From a virus, in IMG/VR virus record IMGVR_UViG_3300046450_001953, positions 1-64,000 of that record: a DNA stretch of 64,000 bases. The stretch is one strand, 5' to 3'. This document shows, piece after piece, positions 46,727 through 57,100 of this stretch. Below the pieces are notes generated by a model. It was not told the DNA's origin, did no database searches, and was given only the letters and a program-made list of their open reading frames with translations. The translations under genes were made by a program, and so were the position numbers. Every line of letters starts with the position of its first letter. The stretch's first letter is position 1.

Positions 46727-48132
46727 GCATATACAGAGAAATTGAAGAAACTGATAAAGTTTTCGGCCGAGTAAGAAAAGTCTCGGCCGGATTATTTTCC
46801 ACTGGGTTTGAGTTAACAGACTTTCACTTTGATAAAACTGAAATAAAAAGCAGTATATCGGGGTGGGTACAACCGGATATAGATAATACAGATAATCCGT
46901 CTGTTCATATTCAACCAGAGATAAATGAATTTGGTAATACAACCAACTATCCAACGGATAATTCTTCCGATGAGTCGGAAACCACTGAAATCAACAAAGA
47001 ACACTGGAACAATGTATCCTTTGGTGATTACTATGTAAATGTATATAACGAAGAAACATACAAGGATGGTGTTCCAAACGACAACTCGTCCTCTCAATTT
47101 TCAATATCATATGGAAATAAAAACGGATATGGTTCTTTAAACGAAAGTAAATCAACATCGGCAACACAGGCCGTATATAATCAATATAAAAATATCTTAT
47201 TGGGCCCTGGTGATTCTTCGTGGACATTTGCATTAGATTCTGCAACTGCCAATTTTAAAGACAGAGATTCTATTTATGTAATTAATTTTTCATCTGCAAA
47301 CTTAAAAGAAAAGTTTGATCCGGGTAATTTAGAATTTAGGTTGTCGGTAAAGCACGGTGATATAGTAGAAACCGAAACATTCAGAGATGATAGTAGATTC
47401 TCTTCATCAAATTCATCAAGAAATCCATCCACCGGAAAAGTTTATCAAATCGTGCGAGGTGCAATTGTAGACGAATTTAGTGAAGACGCTAGATACGCAA
47501 CCGGAACGGGGGAAGGTTCTGGGGAAGGTTTTGGATTCGCATATCCAGATTTGGGAATACTCATATTAAATCCATTTGCATTGTCATGTCATTTTGGAAC
47601 GAGGATTGAAGAACGGCTAGTTGAGTTGGGTAACTCTCAAGAAGCATCCACGAAAACCAACACAGGTCGTCAGTTATCTTGGTATGGTAATGTGGACCCG
47701 AGTGAGTCCAGTGATGAAGATGGTTCTTCGGACTTGAGATATGGAACGGAGAGGAATCACCAAAACTTTATGAAGTTATTTGGTGCAATTAAACGTGGCT
47801 CGTCTTTCAAGTCTCGGAGCACAGAATATGTTCCATCTAAGCATTACTTTATACGAGTTAAAAATACAGATTTTAATTATAGCAACAACCCGTCTTTTGT
47901 TTATGGTGGTAAAGAAGCAACGCAGCTACACGAAGAAGGAAACGGACCTAACCGAGATTATTGGGTTGGCCGACTAAGACACGAAGACTTCATAGATGAT
48001 CCGAAATCATATATAACAACCATCGGCCTGTACAATGGGGACAACGAACTCGTCGCGGTCGCGAAGCTGAGTGTTCCTGTTTTAAAAAGTTTTGATACCG
48101 AAACTCTTATCAAAGTTAAATTAGACTTTTAA
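46723..48132 (+). CDS. Virion structural protein
   Basis: The 469-residue protein is Ser/Asp/Asn-rich. It contains AVYNQYKNILLGPGDSSW, FAYPDLGILILNPFALS and ends with YITTIGLYNGDNELVAVAKL plus a final LIKVKLDF. The same C-terminal pattern (TTVGLYSGLELVMVAKL...INFLIKFDS) ends the 3275-residue protein, so both share a terminal module. It is coupled to the preceding gene. I know no exact role; it is probably a baseplate or appendage protein. Confidence 0.6.
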   Translation: MSIYREIEETDKVFGRVRKVSAGLFSTGFELTDFHFDKTEIKSSISGWVQPDIDNTDNPSVHIQPEINEFGNTTNYPTDNSSDESETTEINKEHWNNVSFGDYYVNVYNEETYKDGVPNDNSSSQFSISYGNKNGYGSLNESKSTSATQAVYNQYKNILLGPGDSSWTFALDSATANFKDRDSIYVINFSSANLKEKFDPGNLEFRLSVKHGDIVETETFRDDSRFSSSNSSRNPSTGKVYQIVRGAIVDEFSEDARYATGTGEGSGEGFGFAYPDLGILILNPFALSCHFGTRIEERLVELGNSQEASTKTNTGRQLSWYGNVDPSESSDEDGSSDLRYGTERNHQNFMKLFGAIKRGSSFKSRSTEYVPSKHYFIRVKNTDFNYSNNPSFVYGGKEATQLHEEGNGPNRDYWVGRLRHEDFIDDPKSYITTIGLYNGDNELVAVAKLSVPVLKSFDTETLIKVKLDF

Positions 48133-48140
48133 AGATAACG

Positions 48141-48162
48141 TATAAATATTTAGATATAAATA
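48141..48162 (+). promoter_or_regulatory. Tandem TATAAATA late-promoter boxes
   Basis: Two exact TATAAATA octamers (48141-48148 and 48155-48162) lie in sense orientation between the preceding stop and the GTG at 48175; a TATATTTATA follows at 48161-48170. The leader has no Shine-Dalgarno sequence. They would drive the 9.8-kb gene. Confidence 0.5.
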
Positions 48163-48174
48163 TATTTATATGTT

Positions 48175-51100
48175 GTGATAAAGATATTAAAATTATCAAA
48201 TAAGTCTGTTAGAAGATTTACCACCAACAAAGAGTGGAAGTATAGTACACTAAGTTCTGATGACTCGTTGGTACTTGAACAGGGTGACGATATACCAATA
48301 TTCCTAGATTCGGAGACTCAACTTGCAACCGAACAAAACAAAGCCGACTTTAAACTGAACATAACGCACGGTAAAAATATAAAGGGAACTTTCTTTTCCA
48401 AGGATAGTAAGTATTTTGATGAGAAAACTGAACCACTGAATTACGACGGGTCATATCAGAGGGTAGTGTACAATTCTATGAAGCACCTGTTCTACAATGA
48501 ATATGGTCTAGCTGGAAATATAAAATATGATAAGTACTACAAAAACCCACTGAATGTATTTGGGGGAGAGTCGGGAAAATACACACCCCTCGATTTTAAA
48601 TCAGACATAATTGGTCAAGACGATGATGGTGAACGTCGAGTTCTTGGTGACGAGGTAACTGTGTTGGAAATACCCACCCATGTGTTTGGTGAGAAGATCA
48701 AACCCACTTCGTTTAAGATAACTGATTATAGTTCTCCGTATGATGCAATAGAGATAACCGATGACGGAAACACAAATTTGGTAGTTGGTTCTAAGACATT
48801 CAATGAAATATCCGAAGTAGGTTTAAATAAATTTATAATTGCGGATACCGAAACTTCCTCGGCCGACAAAAAGATCAACATAGATTACACAGACTTAACC
48901 TATGGATATGTCGTAGCCTCTTCTGATGATTACTTTATATCCGGAGCCCCTATTTTAACAGACTCTCCCTCGGAACTTCAATCCGGCCGTGCGTCTTTGC
49001 ATAAGTACGATAAATCAACAAAGAGGTTTGAACTCTTGCGTGAATTCTATTGTCCGTTTACTCAAAGTGGTATTGCCCACGAAACGGCGAACGATAATTG
49101 TCAGTTCATATTAACTGAACTTGGAAATATTGTAACTTCTGAAAATTCATTAATAAATGATAGCTTTGGAAAATCCGTTGAGTTGTGTGGGGATATATGT
49201 GCAGTTGGATCACCCAACTCTCATATAACAGGAAGAAACAGTGACCAAGCAACTGGTCATATTTTTGTGTATGATAAAAACAAAGGCGGGTCTGATAATT
49301 GGGGGATAGTAAATGTGTTTGAGGGTGATCCGTCTTCCGAGTTTGGTACATCAATTTCGGTTGATGGTGATTACATGGTGGTCGGAGCTCCTAATTTAAA
49401 CGATGGTAACGGTGGAGTATATGTTTTTAAGAAAACGAAAAGAACCAAATCCCACCCGTGGATTAAGACATCAACCATATATGAATCATATAAGTGGAAC
49501 GATGTCATCAAAAAATATGAAGGCCTACCAAAACAAGATGATGAAGACTACATCAAGTATCTGCGTAGACGTGATGTTATAGTTTCTAAAAAAATATTAA
49601 AAAATAGAGAACATTTACAAGAAAAGAAAGACTTGGGGGAAATAACCGAAGAAGAATACATTGACAATTTAACTACACCCGATGATTACAGTCAAGTGTT
49701 CCCGTTTAACTATTTGTACTCCCACGGGGATGATTGTTCTGAGGTTGCTGGCATTGAAAATATGTGGTACAAACATCGGTATTGGAATGCAAAAACACAC
49801 CCAAGTGTAAAGTGCAAGATTTCGGAGGATAACAACTATTATCAAAAAGCAGTATGGCCCGGATATATTGCAGACGAGAATGATGGCAGTTATATACCAA
49901 ACCCCGATCACGAACAAAATAAAGAAAATAAGTGGGCGTATCGTTGGAAAGTTCAAAATGTTTCTGGTGATAACACATCCCTTGGGTTATTTGAAGAGGA
50001 TGAATTTGATTGCAACGATGAGGGTGTGTCTATGTTTTCGGGTCCAACTGTGAATACATTTGGAGATGCGAATAAGTATCCTGTGAATGAATATACAGAA
50101 TCCCCAACAGGATCACTTGGAGATACTACATTTGATTTGATTGGAATGGTTCTCCCACCAACTAAATCAATACGTCGTTTTGGTGAGAATGTGAAATTGA
50201 GGGGGGATAATTTATATACATCAAATCCATCTACATCAACACCACGTTGTTATGCATATAGTAAACAAACTAACAAGTATGGGTGTGAGGTGTGGGAACT
50301 AACGCATACGTTATCCGATACAGGAATGATGGGTCATTCTACAAAAGAACCAACACTAACTCCATCTATCAATTCCGTGTCAATCAATTATTATGATTCT
50401 TATGTTGAAGTTGAGTTGTGTCCATCTATTGAGGATTATGCTACATGGGTATGGAAGTTGGACAGTGCATTGGTTGACGAACACAAAACAACTGGATCAA
50501 AAAAGATAGTTGGTGGTTCTCGGGTTGAGAAGTGTGACTCAATTTGCCCCCGTGATATAAATTATTTATTTCATGCAAGATATGATAAAATCAACAACAA
50601 AGACGCAGGCCAGATTCCTTCAAATTACGGAACATCAACGGATTTAAAATTTGAGTTTTTCCCATCCTACATCAAGGTTGATACACTTAATGTAGATTAT
50701 GCCCACACCACCGACATGGGTGAAGTAAAAGTAATGTTTACAGTTGAATTATCAGAAACCAAGTCGTGGAAATATCAAATATCGGGCAATCCAATTATAC
50801 ATAATATGCTCGTCCAAAACGAAGGAGCAGTTACATCAGCTGAGTTTATCACATCACCTGGTGAATATACACTCACGGTATGGGCAATTGATTCCCCTGC
50901 ACCACCCACATCGAATTATTCTAGGGATAAACGATTTTTTCGGATACATGAACCAACTGCAACCCCAACCCCAACACACGCACAGACCCCAACCCCCATA
51001 CCAACAACCTCCACACCAGAACCAATCATAGTTGATCTCACACACCGAATCTCCGGTAGAGACCGATACATTCGGGACCACGACGATTGGGTTGACAGAT

Positions 51101-54100
51101 CACCGAAGACATCACCTAAGTTTTTCAGCAAAGCAAGACTTTCAAACTCATTCTATAAGATAGATTCAATCGGTTCTCCAACTTCAACCCCTGATACTAA
51201 CACAACCCCAACACCAGTCCCTGCGACAAACATCAGTCCAATTGGTTTGTCATGGAAAAACTTTAGAGAAAATATTTCATTTGTATACCCCAATGTCAAA
51301 GCAGGAACCAAACCTTCGTTTATGACAATATACTCGAATGCAGGAAAGACAAACGTTGGAAAATATGATCCGATACACACTGTTGCAGAAATCGGAGCAC
51401 AAGAAACATTAAACGGAGAATTGGTTCGTTTAATTTTCAACGTCGGCCAAGGTGAATCTGAGTTCTATTATGAGTTTTTGTTTATGGGTTCTGTTGAAGG
51501 AACACACTTCACTTTAAACGAACTCACAAATAAACTTGATTATCAATATACCTTACCTGCCAATTTAGGTAACCACATATCAATTTCATCCGCATCTTTT
51601 AGTGACACATTTCTTGATAATAAATCTAACGCCAAGTTCTTCAGTAAAGGTGAGACTGGATTGTCTTATGTAGATTCAAGTGCTGATGATAATACAATTG
51701 CATTGTCTTGGAAAAACTTCCGAGAGAATGTTTCGTTTTCGTATCCAAGTGTCAAAGCAGGAACAAAACCTTCGTTTATGACAATATATTCAAACGAAGC
51801 AAAAAACTCTGATGGTAGTTACAACCCAATTCACACTTTGGCTGAAGTCGGAGCTCAAGAGACATTAAATGGAAAGAAAGTTAGACTCACATTCAACACC
51901 GGATCTATCGGTGGTGATGAGTTTTACTATGAGTTTTTGTTTAGAGGTTCTGTTGAAGGGACTCACTTCACTTTAAATGAACTTAGGGATAAGTTTGATT
52001 ATGAATGCACACTTCCACCAAACCAAGGACATATCAAGTCTATTGCAGATGAGCAGTTTGATGACTTTTTATCGGCCCACGCAGCTGCAAAATTCTTTAG
52101 TAAAGGTGAAAATGAACTATCTTATGTAGAACCACACACAGACGATGATACACTTGGATTGTCGTGGAAAAACTTTAGGGAAAATGTTTCGTTTTCATAC
52201 CCAGCAGTAAAGGCCGGAACAAAACCCTCCTTTATGACCATCTATTCAAATGAAGCACGACAAGAAGACGGGGGTTATGATCCAATTTATACACTCGCAG
52301 AGATTGGTGCACAAGAAACTCTCAATGGAGAGACGGTTAGACTTACGTTTAATACAGGGTTTGTGGGTGGTGATGAGTTTTACTATGAGTTTATATTTAA
52401 AGGAACTCCAACGGGTACTCATTATACTTTAAGTGAGTTGAGAGATGTTGTAGACGATATGCCGGAACTTCCTGCGAACCTGGGAGTAATACGAAAGATA
52501 AGAGACTTTAGAACGAAAGATATTTTTAAGAAGTGCAGACAACCCAAGTTCTATTCCAAGGGTGAAAATGAATTGTCGTATGTGGATCCCTGGTCAACCA
52601 CCGGAACAATTGCGTTGTCTTGGAAAAACTTTCGGGAAAACATATCCTTTTCCTACCCACCTGTAAAGGCAGGAACCGAACCTTCCTTCATGGCAATTTA
52701 CTCAAATGAAGCAAAGCAAGATGATGGCAGTTATGACCCACTTTATATGCTTGCCGAGATAGGGGCTCAAGAAACACTCAATGGACAAACCGTAAAATTA
52801 ATCATAAACGCAGATAATTGCGAGGCCGACAAGACTAAATATTATGAGTTTATGTTCCGCGGATCGCATGAAGGCACTCACTATACTTTAAATGAACTTG
52901 TCACAGAACTTGACTACGACTGCACACTACCACCGAACATAGGAACTTACGTATCTATCGATGAATTCTCCGATGAGAATGCAAAGTTTTTTAGTAAAGG
53001 TGTGAATGCGTTGTCTTATGTAGAACCCTGGTCAGCTGCCGATACAATTGCATTGTCTTGGAAAAACTTCCGAGAGAATGTTTCGTTTTCGTATCCAAGT
53101 GTCAAAGCAGGAACAAAACCTTCGTTTATGACAATATATTCAAACGAAGCAAAAAACTCTGATGGTAGTTATGATTCTATGCACACACTTGCTGAAGTCG
53201 GAGCTCAAGAAACTCTCAATGGAGAGACCGTTAGACTTACTCTTAATACGGGGTCTGCTGGGGGTGCTGAAGTTTATTATGAGTTCATGTATATTGGTTC
53301 AATTGAAGGCACTCATTTTATATTGAATGAGTTAAAGGATAAGTTTGAGTATGACTGCACACTTCCACCAAACTTTGGAAGTTATGTTTCATCCGATGAT
53401 AAAAAATTCTTTAGTAAGGGTGTGGGAGGAATACCATATATAGAACCTTGGTCACCAACTGGTACTATGGCGGTGTCTTGGAAGAACTTCCAAGAGAATG
53501 TTTCATTCTCGTACCCAGCAGTCGACACCGGAACGGTAACAACGACCATGAGCATTTATTCTAACGATGCAAAGCAACCTACCGGCGGATATTCCCAATT
53601 AAAGATACTTGCTGAAATAGGTGCACAAGAAACTCTAAATGGAGAGAAGGTTAGACTTACTCTTAATACTGGGTCTGTTGGAGGTGATGAGTTTTACTAT
53701 GAGTTTATATTCAAGGGTTCTGAACTTGGTACACATTTTACATTAAACGAACTCAAAGATAAGTTTGAGTATGAGTGTACACTTCCACCAAACCTTGGTG
53801 GGTATGTAGAGTTGGGTGGTCTTGATTTTGAAGATTTCTTACTGAACAGGAGTGAGGCAAAGTTTTTTACAAAGACCCCGTACCAAGACTCGTATTCAGA
53901 ATCAACTCTTTCTGACGATACCATATCCTTGTCTTGGAAAAACTTCCGAGAGAATGTTTCGTTTTCGTATCCAATTGTCAAAGCTGGAACAAAACCTTCG
54001 TTTATGACGATCTATTCAAATGGAGCAAAATTAAAAGACGGTAGTTACGATCCACTTTATACCCTTGCAGAAATAGGCGCACAAGAAACCCTCAATGGTC

Positions 54101-57100
54101 AAAAGGTTAGACTTACTCTTAATACGGGGTCTGTGGGGGATGACGAATTTTATTATGAGTTTACGTTTGACGGAGATGTGGACGGAACACACTATACATT
54201 AAATGAACTTATCGACAGAGATGATGAACACTTTCAATTGAATCGTGGGACTCATTTGGAGAAGATCTATATCGATGCACTGAAACCCAATAAATCATCT
54301 CATATTCAAAAGCAGAGGATTGAGTTTGTTACAGAGCAATATGCTGAAAAACTAACAAGAGAATATACCGAGCAACTTATTGGAGTAAAGTCGTTTGGAT
54401 GCCTTCCGGCAAACAAAGGTACCCCGACAAAAAACAACATGTCCCGAGTACCTGATGATATGCTTCAAAGTGGAGCAGATGCCCAATGGTATTCACGGAA
54501 CGAAGACCTGTGGTATAAAGAAAATTCAAATCTTCAAAACGAGATTGAAATTAGTTGGAACAATGTTAGAGAAAATGTATCGTTTCACTACCCAACAAAG
54601 GTCGCGGGTGAAACCCCGATCACGATGAAAATTTATGCACCGAATCACAGACTGAAGCAAGCATTGCCTGCTTCTGGCCGAGACTCACAAGTACATATAC
54701 CAGACTATATACTCGCAGAGATAACTGCAACTGAAACCCTAAACGGAGAGGTTGTACGACTAACTTTTAATACTGGGATGGACACTGAGTTTTTCTACGA
54801 ATTCCTTTTTGACGGAACATCAGAAGGAACACAATATACACTCGATGAATTATCATGGAAACCATCCCCACGACTTAAAACACCGTTATTAATAAGGTCT
54901 CCTGAATTTGAACATTGTAAGATTAGAATTGATAAGGAATCTATTGGTTCTGGGTTTCATGTGTTACACTTGGCACTTGTGGATGCTAATAACATACCCA
55001 TTGACGATGAATCCACACTTGGATTTTTTAATAACCCCACATTGTATGACACGCAACCCAGACAGATGTTAGTTAACAAGACATTTAGGTATGGGGATAT
55101 AAAGTCGGAATTCGGAACTGCACTCGATGCTTCGGATGAGTATTTAATAATTGGAAACCCATCCGACAGAGAATACTCACCACTAAGTGACCAAAGAAAG
55201 GAATATGAAGCTGGTGCGGTTTTTGTATTTAGGTTGAGTTCAAGTGGTGGGATCGATTTTTTCAAAAAGGTATACGGAGAATCAGACTCTGAGGTATATT
55301 TTAATTTCAGATTTGGGTGTGATGTGTCCTTACTCGGAGACAACTTTTTAGTTGGAGGATATGCAGATGAGTATTCGGACATAAGTATAGTAGAGTCAGG
55401 TTCCGAAAAGAAAGTGGAGATAGAGGATTTTATCTTTGGTGCATCAAAATTTACAGATGACTCATATGCAACAACTGAAGTACTTATTACAAACTATCAA
55501 CACGACTTGAATTCAGAATTCGGTGATGTGGTCATTAAAATTGATATAGGTTCACTTGATATTGATAGAACTAAACTATCTGATATTGAAGTCCGAGCAG
55601 ATTTCATCGACACCGGCCGTGACACTATCCGAATAGAGGAAGTCCGTGGCCACGGTACAGATGGTATAAATGGTGTGTATGTGAAAATGAAGAACCCCAT
55701 TAATGTTAAAGATGGGTGTGATATAGAAGGTAGTGAGAGCAGCCGTGTTTATATGAGTAAGAACGGTTGGTCGATTTATTGGGAAGACATACGGGACACA
55801 TGGGTATTGACAGACACACCAAACACTTCGCATGAGTATCAAGAAACATTTGCGTGGAAAGATTACCACCGGGCATTTGACCTTTCTGTTGGTCTTGATG
55901 AGTTTGATATACTATCAACGGAGAATCTGTCTAAATTGTTTGAACTATATGAGGTTACGGACTCCACCCAAACCAACACATGGAAATCTCGAATACAGAA
56001 CGTATATCCAGAAAATAAACTTCTTTACATTGATTTGATTATTGAACTTGAATCAATTGGTACATTGGATATCACAGAAGATGTGGTAAAGAAGTTATTT
56101 AGTTTATATAGACTCCACTCGGTCAAGAGAATCGGTTCTGATATAGAGGCCCGGTGGTTGGGGTCTATGGAAACGACCAAGAGCATCTTACCAATAATAA
56201 ATGAACTAAACGCAGTTAATTCAATTTATGTGAATTTTGAGTTGCTAAAAAGAACTATTTTCGAATTATATAAGATTTCCGATGGTGATGTGATGATATC
56301 ATGGGCCAAGAGACTTGGGTATAATTACACATTGACTGATGTATTATCCGAAGTCAGACCCACGTACTATGACAAAATAAATAAACGGAACTTAAATATA
56401 TTATTCAAAATACATGGTGTACCCGTTGGGGAGTTCCGTGATAAATGGGAATCTCGTATAAATCTTGGGTTTTTATTGTGTGACGTATATAGTGAAATAA
56501 CTAATCGTAATACCATCAATTTCTCGATGTCATCCCAATCATCGTCGATGGATATGCCAACCAAATTCACACATGGGTTCGGTAGTTTGGAAAACTTAAA
56601 CATAAAGGTTACTTCTAACAACGACACCACCGGCCAGAACGGTTCACTTGCATGGGGAATATACCGAGACGAAACAAGAATAGTGGGCTCGCAGATTCAT
56701 ATATATGTTAATATGTTGGATAGTATAGACTTTCCAGATTCAATCATATTTGTCTATAATTCTATTAAGAATGCGGTTAATGGATACGCATATTATTATA
56801 GTATACATGAGGGTGAATGTAATCGTGTAAAAAGACTAAAAACGAACAAAGGAAAATATACGTGTAAAAAGCAATATGGTCACTCGGTTTCGTTGAGTAA
56901 GGATTTCCTATATATAGGTTCACCCATTCTTGGTAATTTTAATATAGATAACTTGGTGACATTTGGTTTCTCCCCGATTGTGTCGTTCGGAACTTCGGAT
57001 AAAATGTTTCTTGAATACGATGAAATTCATCCAAAATATATAAATGATTTGAATAAAAACGTAGTTGGTTCTGTTATATCATATGACCACTCTGCACTAC

